Positions 1 through 9,471 of a DNA stretch of 9,471 bases are shown in pieces. The stretch covers positions 1 to 9,471 of the forward strand of contig JAODNG010000025.1 in NCBI GenBank assembly GCA_025465385.1, written 5' to 3'. A model generated the notes under the pieces. The model did not search any database and was not told the DNA's origin. It saw only the letters and a program-made list of their open reading frames with translations. This DNA comes from Pseudonocardiales bacterium (GTDB taxonomy: Bacteria > Actinomycetota > Actinomycetes > Mycobacteriales > Pseudonocardiaceae). A program made the position numbers and the translations under genes. Within the stretch, counting starts at the first letter, position 1; every line of letters starts with the position of its first letter.

Positions 1-166
1 CGAGCGCCGCCGCGAGGCGCGGAGCCTGATCGCCGTGCGTAATCACAGGCACTAGGGTACGTGCTGCGTCTAGACCCCCACGCACCGCAACGGATTACAT
101 CGCCCAGAAGGGCGAAGCGCCCGGCAGTCTGGGTCCTCATTGGCCAAGCGTCGCCGCGCGGTGGCA
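1..166. other. Left-edge region without a supported gene
   Basis: No reading frame here has a credible start, ribosome site or family resemblance. It lies downstream of the minus-strand kinase gene, whose TAG stop is at 167-169. Visible structures are a 6-bp hairpin at 100-115 (separate entry) and a short inverted repeat TGCGT (65-69) / ACGCA (80-84). A GGGTA at 55-59 resembles a SigF -10, but no GTTT lies 15-17 bases upstream, so I do not call it a promoter. No tRNA or rRNA signature was seen. Confidence 0.5.
100..115 (-). terminator. Possible weak terminator hairpin after the hybrid kinase gene
   Basis: A perfect 6-bp stem with a 4-base loop (TCGCCC-AGAA-GGGCGA on the plus strand) lies about 50 bases beyond the kinase stop codon. 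There is no T-run on either side, so it is not a classical intrinsic terminator. GC-rich actinobacteria often use hairpins without a U-tract, which makes a terminator role possible but unproven. It could also be a chance structure in GC-rich DNA. Confidence 0.3.
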
Positions 167-4048
<3,882 letters not shown>

Positions 4049-4176
4049 GATGAGCCTCCTAGGACATCAATCCTTAACGCCCGCAGCGTGCCACGATTGG
4101 TCTCGGGTTTCGACCCCGAGCGCGCCAGTCGGGGACTACCCTCACTGCGACGCGGTCGGATCTGGGAGGAGATGTC
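4049..4176. promoter_or_regulatory. Divergent spacer between the kinase gene and the SpoIIE/STAS/rsbW/sigF operon
   Basis: This 128-bp region must carry the 5' signals of both the kinase gene and the operon. It contains strong ribosome sites on both strands: AGGAGG (complement of 4055-4060) for the kinase and GGGAGGAG (4164-4171) for the phosphatase. An inverted repeat CTCGGG (4102-4107) / CCCGAG (4115-4120) with a 7-base centre is a candidate operator or hairpin. I could not find a convincing -35/-10 pair of the SigA or SigF type. GTTT at 4107-4110 has no GGGTA at the correct distance. Confidence 0.5.
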
Positions 4177-5679
4177 GTGGCAGCTGACCGGCGCCCGGTT
4201 ACCGAGCTGCTGGTACCAGGGCTGCACCGGCTGCTTGATGATGTCGACCAAGCCGTGATTGTGGAGGACGGGTCGGGCCGGATACAACTGCTCAACGCGG
4301 CGGCCCGTCGGCTGTTTCCGCACCTCGACCTCGGCGATGAGTCCGAACGCAGTGGCGAGTTCGTCCTCGCGGGACCCAGCGGGCGCCGGGTCAGCGGACG
4401 GCTTCGGCCGCTCGCCGACGGCTGGCATGCATGGGTGGTCAATGCCAGCATCACCGACGAGCAGTTCATTCAGAAGGCCAGCCGGGAGTTGGCAGCTGCG
4501 GTGGCCCACGATGAGGCGGCGGCGGCATTGGTTCAGCTGGCCGTTCCGACTGTGGGGCAGCAGGCCGCGGTGCTGTTGCCCGCGGCGCGGGCGCGAATGG
4601 CGTGGTGGCACTGCGCCGGTGCTGGGATCGATCCCGCTCAAGGCGTGACCCGGGCGCCGGTCCCGCAAACCGCCCCGGTCTTGGCCGCTGCGCTGCGCGG
4701 GGATACGGCGGGCATCTCCACAGTGCCGACCAGCGAGTTGGGTGAGTTGGCTGCGGTGCTCGGGTCTGATGTCCCCGAGGGGGCGCCGGTGGTGGCGGCA
4801 CCCCTGTTGGGACCGGACCGGATCGAGGGATTGCTGATTATGGTCGGTTCTCTCCCGGATTCGTTGCTCAAGCAACTGGCAGCGGTAGCCGGCCCGATAA
4901 TCGGCGCGAGCCGCCGATGGCGCGAGCAGGCCAACGCGCTGTCGCTGTTACAGGCCCCGCTGCTGCCATTGCAGCCCGGTGCCCTTCCGGAACTGCCCAT
5001 GGTGCAGTTCGGTGTGGCGTACCGGGTCGCCGGTGAGCTCGCGGTAGGCGGTGACTTTTATTTCGTCCGACCCGATCGTGACGGGGGAGCCTTGCTCGGG
5101 CTCGGTGATGTGTGCGGCAACGGAGCTGAGGCCCTCGCCGAAAGTGCCCGGGTGCAGCACTCGCTGGGCGCCCTGATGGTCGTCGAGCAGGACCCCACCC
5201 GGTTGCTGTATTTACTCAACCGGGCACTGCTGGCTGCCGGGCGCACCGTCTTCACCACGATGGTGCTCGGCGCGCTGCAGCCGGCCGCAGTGGGGTGCAA
5301 CCTCACATTCACCACCGGTGGCCATCCCGCGCCAATGGTGCTGCGCCGCAGCGGCCAAGTAGAGGACGTCGGGGTGCCCGGCACGGTGGTCGGAATCCTG
5401 CCCGATGCACGTTTCGGCCGGACCTCGATCACGTTGGCTCCGGGGGACACTTGCCTGCTCTACAGCGACGGTGTCACTGAGGCCGATCGCCGTACCGGAG
5501 CTAACCAGGAGCAGTTCGGGCCTGCCCGGTTGGCCGCCTGCCTGCGCGAGTGCGCCGGGATGACAGCGCAGGCGGTGGCAACCCGAGTTGAGCGCACCGT
5601 GAAGGACTGGCTTGGCCGCGACGACGGCGACGACCTTGCCCTACTCGCCGTTCGCGCCGTCGAACCCGTAGGTCGCTGA
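4177..5679 (+). CDS. SpoIIE/RsbU-type PP2C serine phosphatase with PAS- and GAF-like N-terminal regions
   Basis: This is a predicted Mn/Mg-dependent phosphatase that would remove phosphate from the STAS anti-anti-sigma factor encoded next, which is the activating step of a partner switch. Residues about 16-95 look PAS-like (DQAVIVEDGSGRIQLLNAA). Residues about 100-245 look GAF-like, though weakly. The SpoIIE catalytic domain spans about 270-495. It has GGDFYFV at 291-297 (Asp293), GDVCGNGAEA at 310-319 (Asp311), TTGGHPAP at 379-386, LYSDGVTEA at 428-436 (Asp431) and DDGDDLALLAVR at 482-493, so the expected metal-binding acidic residues are all present. The 500-residue length suits a sensor-phosphatase. 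No membrane segment is seen. The GTG start is chosen because GGGAGGAG lies five bases upstream. It is the first gene of the operon and ends 49 bases before the STAS gene. The N-terminal regions imply a small-molecule or protein signal, which I cannot identify. Confidence 0.93.
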   Translation: MAADRRPVTELLVPGLHRLLDDVDQAVIVEDGSGRIQLLNAAARRLFPHLDLGDESERSGEFVLAGPSGRRVSGRLRPLADGWHAWVVNASITDEQFIQKASRELAAAVAHDEAAAALVQLAVPTVGQQAAVLLPAARARMAWWHCAGAGIDPAQGVTRAPVPQTAPVLAAALRGDTAGISTVPTSELGELAAVLGSDVPEGAPVVAAPLLGPDRIEGLLIMVGSLPDSLLKQLAAVAGPIIGASRRWREQANALSLLQAPLLPLQPGALPELPMVQFGVAYRVAGELAVGGDFYFVRPDRDGGALLGLGDVCGNGAEALAESARVQHSLGALMVVEQDPTRLLYLLNRALLAAGRTVFTTMVLGALQPAAVGCNLTFTTGGHPAPMVLRRSGQVEDVGVPGTVVGILPDARFGRTSITLAPGDTCLLYSDGVTEADRRTGANQEQFGPARLAACLRECAGMTAQAVATRVERTVKDWLGRDDGDDLALLAVRAVEPVGR

Positions 5680-5728
5680 CCCCCATGGGCGGTGCAACCC
5701 GTATTGGGCCTGCGCAGACCTGCCCTAT

Positions 5729-6103
5729 ATGGTGACAAGGGTGGACAACGATTTCCCCGCGGACATCATCGGCTTGCAGGTCGCCGAGCATGGACCCGAT
5801 GCACGCGTCGTTACCGTGACCGGGGAGATCGATACGCTGACGGCGCCGAGACTCGCCAGCTTCCTCAACGAGCAGCTATCCGCCGCTCAGGTCGTCGTGG
5901 TGGACCTTGATGGCGTTGAGTTCCTGGGCTCTGCCGGTCTGTCCGCCCTGTTTGAGGCCAACGAGCTCGCCAATCGCGAGCGCCGCGCCCTGCGGATGGT
6001 GTGCCACTCCCGCATCGCCAACCGGGCTCTGGAGGCGACCGAACTGCGGGACCAGTTCACCTTCGCCGACACGGTCCCGGAGGCGTTGAAGCACTCAACC
6101 TAA
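5729..6103 (+). CDS. STAS-domain anti-anti-sigma factor (RsbV/SpoIIAA-like)
   Basis: This 124-residue single-domain protein should bind the RsbW-type anti-sigma factor when unphosphorylated and so free the sigma factor. The STAS fold is recognisable from VVTVTGEIDTLTAPRL (27-42), VVVVDLDGVEFLGSAGLSAL (55-74) and the C-terminal helix. Ser68 in FLGSAG lies in the loop that carries the regulatory phospho-serine in SpoIIAA/RsbV; the assignment is by motif position. It lies between the phosphatase and rsbW genes, as expected for a partner-switching operon. The ATG at 5729 lacks a convincing ribosome site. GTG at 5732 or 5741 would also leave the STAS domain intact, so the exact start is uncertain. 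The 49-base gap upstream might hold a separate promoter, but I see no clear one. Confidence 0.92.
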   Translation: MVTRVDNDFPADIIGLQVAEHGPDARVVTVTGEIDTLTAPRLASFLNEQLSAAQVVVVDLDGVEFLGSAGLSALFEANELANRERRALRMVCHSRIANRALEATELRDQFTFADTVPEALKHST

Positions 6104-6144
6104 CGAGGCCGGCGAGCCGCGACCGAGAAAGTAAGGAGACGACG

Positions 6145-6213
6145 ATGGCTGCTGCAGCCGGGCGCGTCGCACTAACCAGCGGGGCCACCATGGATGCGGC
6201 CCGATCGCGGTGA
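6145..6213 (+). CDS. Possible 22-residue leader peptide overlapping the rsbW start
   Basis: An ATG with a strong ribosome site (AAGGAG at 6133-6138, six bases before it) opens a 22-codon frame that begins MAAAAGRVAL, ends DAARSR and stops at TGA 6211-6213. The stop overlaps the GTG start of the anti-sigma gene (6210-6212) in a GTGA arrangement typical of translational coupling. The anti-sigma gene has no ribosome site of its own, so ribosomes loaded here probably reinitiate there. The peptide is Ala-rich and resembles no family I know. A role as a translation-loading leader is an inference. The alternative is that this was the original rsbW start, separated by a frameshift. Confidence 0.45.
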   Translation: MAAAAGRVALTSGATMDAARSR

Positions 6214-6674
6214 CCTACGTGGACAGCGGCACCTCGATGCCTAACCACGGGGCGGACTCCAACTCCGATGAGTCGGTACTGTCCCTAGAGCTGCGCACCG
6301 CGGCCAGCACGGTCTCGATTCCTACGATCAGGACCGTCGCGGCGGATCTCGCCGCCCGAGCCGACTTCGACCTCGACTCAATCGACGACCTTCGGATGGC
6401 CGTCGATGATCTATGCGCCATGCTGGTCCGGATCGCCGCCGCCAACGCGACGCTGTACTGCACGTTCACCGTCCGGCCCGAGCGGATAGAGGTAGCCGCC
6501 GAAACGGACGTCGACGATCTGGCGGATCCACTACCCACCGGCTCGTTTGCGTGGCGGGTGCTGCAGTGCCTTGCTGACGAGGTCGGCGCCACCTCGGTGC
6601 CCGCTGAACCTGGCGGGCGTGGCCGGGTACGCATCACCCTGGCCAAAGACGCCTTGACAGCGCCCCAGATATGA
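6210..6674 (+). CDS. rsbW: RsbW/UsfX-type anti-sigma factor (HATPase_c family)
   Basis: This 154-residue protein is predicted to bind and hold the sigma factor encoded next, and to release it when the STAS protein takes its place. It resembles mycobacterial UsfX: SIDDLRMAVDDLCAMLVRIA (57-76) matches the UsfX N-box region, and GSFAWRVLQCLADEV (111-125) matches its GSFSW-type segment. The classical Bergerat Glu and Asn of SpoIIAB are Asp67 and Met71 by position, so ATP/Mg binding may be altered. The N-terminal 20 or so residues are polar and probably disordered. The GTG start overlaps the stop of a small upstream ORF and lacks its own ribosome site. ATG at 6237 (residue 10) is an alternative start, also without a clear site. 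The stop overlaps the sigF ATG by four bases (ATGA), which suggests matched production of the two partners. Confidence 0.88.
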   Translation: MTYVDSGTSMPNHGADSNSDESVLSLELRTAASTVSIPTIRTVAADLAARADFDLDSIDDLRMAVDDLCAMLVRIAAANATLYCTFTVRPERIEVAAETDVDDLADPLPTGSFAWRVLQCLADEVGATSVPAEPGGRGRVRITLAKDALTAPQI

Positions 6675-7474
6675 CCCCCTCCGTGACCCCGTCCGTGTCC
6701 TCGGTCGGGACCGAACACGGCGAGTATGCGCACCTGGTCCCGTTGCAGAACCGGTACGCCGAGCTTGCTCCGGATGACCCGGAACGGCAGCGGTTGCGCG
6801 AGCAACTGATCAGTGGCTATCTGCCGGTGGCCGAACACATCGCGCGCCGATTCGCCGGCCGCGGTGAGCCGCTGGAAGATCTTGTTCAGGTCGCGACCGT
6901 CGGATTGATCAACGCCGTGGACCGCTTCGAGCCGGTCCGTGGTTCAGATTTCTTTTCCTTCGCGGTACCGACGATCACCGGAGAGGTGCGCCGGTACTTC
7001 CGCGACCACGGCTGGTCAACGCGGGTGCCCCGGCGGTTGAAGGATCTGCACATCGTCATCAGGGGCGCGCTGGCGGAGCTGTCCCAGCAGCTCGGCCGCG
7101 CACCCAGACCCAGCGAGATCGCCGATCGATTGGGGCTACCGCTCGCTGAGGTGATTGAGGGACTGCAAGCCGGGGAGGCATACCGGAGCTCATCGCTGGA
7201 TGAGATGCTCGGCTCTGGAGACGGGAAGGCGACGCTGGGTGAGTTCATCGGCGGCCTGGATGGCGAGCTGGCCTTAATCGATGATCGGGAGGCGTTGCGC
7301 CCGCTACTGGCCGAGCTTGCTCCCCGGGAACGGACGATTCTCGCGTTGCGGTTTTTCCGCCAATTGACTCAGACTCAGATCGCCGAGCAAGTCGGTATCT
7401 CGCAAATGCACGTGTCGCGAGTGCTCCGCCAGACGTTGGAATTCTTACAGGAGCGCATCACAAACGCGGACTGA
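6671..7474 (+). CDS. sigF: SigF/SigB-family (group 3) RNA polymerase sigma factor
   Basis: This 267-residue sigma factor would direct RNA polymerase to stress-type promoters. It lacks region 1. Region 2 spans about 45-115, including HIARRFAGRGEPLEDLVQVA (56-75) and SDFFSFAVPTITGEVRRYFRD (92-112). Region 3 spans about 118-185 (VPRRLKDLH). Region 4 spans about 205-262, with the helix-turn-helix LTQTQIAEQVGISQMHVSRV (232-251). The recognition helix matches the one I recall from M. tuberculosis SigF through the ISQMHVSR segment, which supports the same GTTT/GGGTA promoter preference. The ATG overlaps the rsbW stop (ATGA), so translation is probably coupled to that of its inhibitor. It is the last gene of the operon. 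The upstream phosphatase and STAS genes differ from the usual usfX-sigF arrangement of M. tuberculosis, so it may be a SigF paralogue rather than the main copy. Confidence 0.94.
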   Translation: MTPSVTPSVSSVGTEHGEYAHLVPLQNRYAELAPDDPERQRLREQLISGYLPVAEHIARRFAGRGEPLEDLVQVATVGLINAVDRFEPVRGSDFFSFAVPTITGEVRRYFRDHGWSTRVPRRLKDLHIVIRGALAELSQQLGRAPRPSEIADRLGLPLAEVIEGLQAGEAYRSSSLDEMLGSGDGKATLGEFIGGLDGELALIDDREALRPLLAELAPRERTILALRFFRQLTQTQIAEQVGISQMHVSRVLRQTLEFLQERITNAD

Positions 7475-7552
7475 TGCCGGAATTTTGTCGGGGCGCGCGA
7501 TGGTATTCGCTGACGTGGGAGTGTTGCATGCGCTCATCGAGCAGGCGGTAGC
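7475..7552. other. Convergent spacer between sigF and the oxidoreductase gene
   Basis: These 78 bases separate two genes that run towards each other, so transcription must end here from both sides. The only hairpin I see is a weak 4-bp stem, GCTC-ATC-GAGC (7532-7542), without a T-run. No strong intrinsic terminator is visible. Termination may be Rho-dependent, or the two 3' ends may overlap. Confidence 0.5.
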
Positions 7553-9169
7553 TCAGCGGCCGATGGCGAACCGGACGGCGGCTGCGGCCAGCCGCTGGCT
7601 GCGCGCCCGGTGCCCCTGCAGGGCGGCTCGCGCGGCGTTCGCACCGCATGCTCCGTGCACGCCGCCGCCGGGATGGGCCGAGGACGACGCCAGGTACAGG
7701 CCGGTAACGGGCGTCTCCGGGCGGCCGAGTCCCGGGGTGGGTCGGAATACCAACTGCTGGTGTATCGCGGTGGTGCCGCCGTTGATAGCGCCGCCGACCA
7801 GATTGGCGTTGTGCTCGGCGATCTGCGGGGGCGCGGCCACCGTCCGGCTGATGATCTGGTCCCGAAAGCCGGGGGCGAACCGTTCGATTTGCGCTTCGAT
7901 GCGTTGGGCGATGGCCTCCCGGCCACGCTCGTCCCAGGCGCCGGTGATGTCGTCGCCGCCGGCGTCGCCGCGAACCTCGCGGGGCACGTGGGTGTATGCC
8001 CACAGCGATTCGGTCCCGGCCGGTGAGCGGCACGGGTCGGCTGTCGTCATCTGTCCCACGAGCAGGAACGGGTGGGCCGGCACCAGTCCCATGGCGATGT
8101 GCGCGGTGTACTCGGTCATCTCGTCCATGCCGGCCGAGACGTGGACGGTGCCGGCGCCCGCGGTGTCGCCTGCCGCCCACGGCACCGGCGCGCGCAGCGC
8201 CCAGTCGAGCTTGACGGTGGCGTAATCCCACTGGAACCGCCGGATGTCATCGCGAAGCCGGGGCGGTAGGTCCGTCCAGCCGACGAGGCCGCCGTAGAGG
8301 TAAGTAGCCGGGACCGCGGCCAGCACCGCGCGGCGGGCCGGGATCTCGTCGCCGTCGGCTGTGCGTACACCGACGGCGCGGCCCCCGCGCACCATCACCT
8401 GACGAACCGGCGCGTCACAACGCACCTGCCCACCCCGGCCTTCCAGCCTGCGGACCAGCGCGGCGCTGAGCTGACCGGCGCCACCTTCCGGAACCGGAAA
8501 GCCGTATTGCTGGCCCAGCATCGACAGCAGCCAGCCGAACATGGCGCCACCGTTGGACTCGGGCATCAGGTCGGCGTGCAGCGCACACCCCGCCAACAGC
8601 AGCGAGCCGGGCCCGGTGAACTCCTCCTCGGCGAGCCGGCGCACCGGCAGCAGCCCGAAACGGGTGAACCTCAGCAGGCCGCTCGGTCCGAGCGCCGCCA
8701 CCAAACGAGCGCCAGCGCGCACCGGCGGGAAGGGCACGAACAATGCGTCGATCAATAACGGGCCGAGTCGCTGCCAGTTGCCATAGAGCCGTTTCCACGC
8801 CGCACCGTCACCCGCGCCGAGGGCGTCGAGCCCCGCGGCCGTCTTCTCCAGGTCCCGCGACAGCACGGCGGCGCGGCCGTCGAGCAGCGGGTGGGCAAGG
8901 ACCGTGGGCGAGTGCACCCAGCGCAGTCCGTGGCGCTCAAGCTCAAGAGCGCCGATGACCGGGGAAGCCGCGGCGAGCGGGTAGAACGCGCTGCAGAGAT
9001 CAGTGATGAAGCCCGGTGCGGGGCCCGGGGCGCTGCGGACTGCCCCACCGGGGCCAGGCTGCTCCTCCAAGACGACGACGTCCCAGCCGGCGTCGGCGAG
9101 CATGTTCGCCGCGACGAGCCCGTTGGGCCCGGCACCGACCACCACGGCATCGACCACACGGCCCGACAT
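7553..9169 (-). CDS. FAD-dependent oxidoreductase of the phytoene desaturase (CrtI)/PYROXD2 type
   Basis: This 538-residue flavoenzyme is predicted to carry out a desaturation or dehydrogenation on an unknown, probably hydrophobic, substrate. The N-terminal Rossmann motif is VVGAGPNGLVAANMLADAG (10-28), with Gly12, Gly14 and Gly17, followed by acidic Glu35/Glu36 for the FAD ribose. A GPGGAVRS segment (39-46) follows, as usual in this family. The C-terminal FAD motif is GLYLASSSAHPGGGVHGACG (490-509) followed by ANAARAAL (510-517). No membrane segment or signal peptide is seen. No carotenoid genes are adjacent, so a carotenoid role is not supported. ATG 9169 is the conventional start, but it lies inside a GGGTAT SigF-type -10 and has no good ribosome site. 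GTG at 9157 (codon 5), ten bases after that -10, may be the true, nearly leaderless start and keeps the FAD motif intact. The gene is divergent from the hemerythrin gene. Confidence 0.88.
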   Translation of the reverse strand: MSGRVVDAVVVGAGPNGLVAANMLADAGWDVVVLEEQPGPGGAVRSAPGPAPGFITDLCSAFYPLAAASPVIGALELERHGLRWVHSPTVLAHPLLDGRAAVLSRDLEKTAAGLDALGAGDGAAWKRLYGNWQRLGPLLIDALFVPFPPVRAGARLVAALGPSGLLRFTRFGLLPVRRLAEEEFTGPGSLLLAGCALHADLMPESNGGAMFGWLLSMLGQQYGFPVPEGGAGQLSAALVRRLEGRGGQVRCDAPVRQVMVRGGRAVGVRTADGDEIPARRAVLAAVPATYLYGGLVGWTDLPPRLRDDIRRFQWDYATVKLDWALRAPVPWAAGDTAGAGTVHVSAGMDEMTEYTAHIAMGLVPAHPFLLVGQMTTADPCRSPAGTESLWAYTHVPREVRGDAGGDDITGAWDERGREAIAQRIEAQIERFAPGFRDQIISRTVAAPPQIAEHNANLVGGAINGGTTAIHQQLVFRPTPGLGRPETPVTGLYLASSSAHPGGGVHGACGANAARAALQGHRARSQRLAAAAVRFAIGR

Positions 9170-9193
9170 ACCCGGCCAGCTTTGCTGGCAAAC
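9168..9193 (-). promoter_or_regulatory. SigF-type promoter for the oxidoreductase gene
   Basis: On the minus strand GTTT (complement of 9190-9193) is followed after 16 bases by GGGTA (complement of 9169-9173), extended to GGGTAT at 9168. This matches the mycobacterial SigF consensus GTTT-N15-17-GGGTA. Initiation 7-10 bases further on would put the transcript start close to the GTG at 9157. The 16-base spacer consists almost entirely of a palindrome, listed separately. The sequence match is direct; dependence on the SigF encoded in this window is inferred. Confidence 0.65.
9175..9189. repeat. Palindrome GCCAGC-TTT-GCTGGC inside the leftward promoter spacer
   Basis: Perfect 6-bp arms with a 3-base centre fill 15 of the 16 bases between the -35 and -10 of the oxidoreductase promoter. 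A protein bound here would directly block or remodel RNA polymerase binding, so it is a candidate operator. It could also act only as DNA, or be chance. Confidence 0.5.
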
Positions 9194-9208
9194 GGCGGTT
9201 TATTCACC

Positions 9209-9232
9209 GTTTCATCGCACGCGTGACGGGTA
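9209..9232 (+). promoter_or_regulatory. SigF-type promoter for the hemerythrin gene
   Basis: GTTT at 9209-9212, a 15-base spacer and GGGTA at 9228-9232 match the mycobacterial SigF consensus. The ATG of the hemerythrin gene begins ten bases after the GGGTA, so the mRNA should be leaderless or have only a few leader bases. That fits the absence of a ribosome site. The -35 elements of the two divergent promoters are only 15 bases apart. Confidence 0.7.
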
Positions 9233-9242
9233 CCTCCCCGCC

Positions 9243-9471
9243 ATGAGTACTTCTACTACACCGACTGACGTGATCACGTTCCTCATTGAGCAGCACAATG
9301 AGGTGAACGACATGTTCGCGCAGCTGGAACAAATGGACGGCGCCACCGACGACAAGGTCCAGCGGCTCGCCGAGCAGGTGGTGACCTCGCTGGTAAAGCA
9401 TTCCGTGGCTGAGGAGATTTACCTATACCCAACCGTCCGTAAGGTCCTTCCCGGTGGGGATGACATCGCCG
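9243..9471 (+). CDS. Hemerythrin HHE-domain protein, partial (3' end beyond the window)
   Basis: The first 76 codons of a hemerythrin-like protein are present and the frame is open to the window edge. Such proteins bind a non-haem di-iron centre in a four-helix bundle and are linked to oxygen, NO or peroxide handling. The HHE signature is visible as IEQHNEV with His18, then LVKHSVAEEIYLYP with His53 and Glu57; the remaining iron ligands would lie beyond the window. No signal peptide is seen, so it should be cytosolic. There is no ribosome site before ATG 9243, which agrees with near-leaderless expression from the SigF-type promoter just upstream. Mycobacterial hemerythrin-like proteins have been connected with the SigF-dependent peroxide response, which suits its place beside this sigma-factor cluster. 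Confidence 0.9.
   Translation, partial: MSTSTTPTDVITFLIEQHNEVNDMFAQLEQMDGATDDKVQRLAEQVVTSLVKHSVAEEIYLYPTVRKVLPGGDDIA

Noticed and set aside
55..59. GGGTA at the left edge as a SigF -10.
   Set aside because: No GTTT or GGTT occurs 15-17 bases upstream, and no rightward gene follows.
4137..4141. TACCC in the divergent spacer as a leftward SigF -10 for the kinase gene.
   Set aside because: The minus-strand bases 15-17 upstream do not contain GTTT, and the site is about 90 bases from the kinase start.
7532..7542. GCTC-ATC-GAGC hairpin as a terminator between convergent genes.
   Set aside because: The stem is only 4 bp and no T-run follows on either strand.
7546..7560. GCGGTAGCTCAGCGG resembles a tRNA D-arm.
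   Set aside because: It overlaps the oxidoreductase stop, and no anticodon arm, T-loop (GTTCGA) or acceptor pairing follows at the expected distances.
7458..8231. Long antisense and alternative-frame ORFs around the oxidoreductase gene (also a plus-strand frame at 7485-8225).
   Set aside because: The CrtI-type frame carries both FAD motifs throughout; the others are Arg-rich shadows typical of high-GC DNA.

Overview
This is a GC-rich window with the style of an actinomycete, most likely Mycobacterium/Mycolicibacterium or a close relative. The evidence is frequent GTG starts, tightly overlapping genes, a sigma factor and anti-sigma factor that closely resemble mycobacterial SigF and UsfX/RsbW, and promoters of the mycobacterial SigF type (GTTT-N15-17-GGGTA). 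The species cannot be named from the sequence alone.

Layout. Bases 1-166 hold no gene I can support, only a small hairpin. On the minus strand, 167-4048 encodes a 1293-residue soluble hybrid histidine kinase. It has about thirteen HAMP-like modules in 92-residue repeats, then GAF, coiled coil, HisKA, HATPase and a receiver domain. A 128-bp divergent spacer separates it from a plus-strand operon (4177-7474): a PAS/GAF-like SpoIIE-type PP2C phosphatase, a STAS anti-anti-sigma factor, a possible 22-codon leader ORF, an RsbW-type anti-sigma factor and a SigF-type sigma factor. A 78-bp convergent spacer follows. Then comes a minus-strand FAD-dependent oxidoreductase of the phytoene desaturase (CrtI)/PYROXD2 type (7553-9169). 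Divergent from it is a plus-strand hemerythrin HHE-domain gene that runs off the window end (9243-9471).

How the parts fit. The operon is a complete partner-switching circuit. By analogy with RsbU/RsbV/RsbW/SigB, the phosphatase would dephosphorylate the STAS protein, which would then sequester the anti-sigma factor and release the sigma factor. The spacer between the oxidoreductase and hemerythrin genes contains two back-to-back SigF-type promoters, GTTT-N15-GGGTA rightward and GTTT-N16-GGGTA leftward, so the likely outputs sit next to the sigma factor. The leftward -10 overlaps the conventional ATG of the oxidoreductase, which suggests a leaderless GTG start four codons further in. The poly-HAMP kinase is a likely extra sensory input, because its gene is divergent from the operon, but nothing in the sequence proves a direct link.

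Most worth checking are the divergent SigF-type promoter pair with a palindrome filling one spacer, the 22-codon ORF coupled to rsbW, and the poly-HAMP array, whose repeat resembles that of fungal group III (Nik1/Os-1) hybrid kinases.
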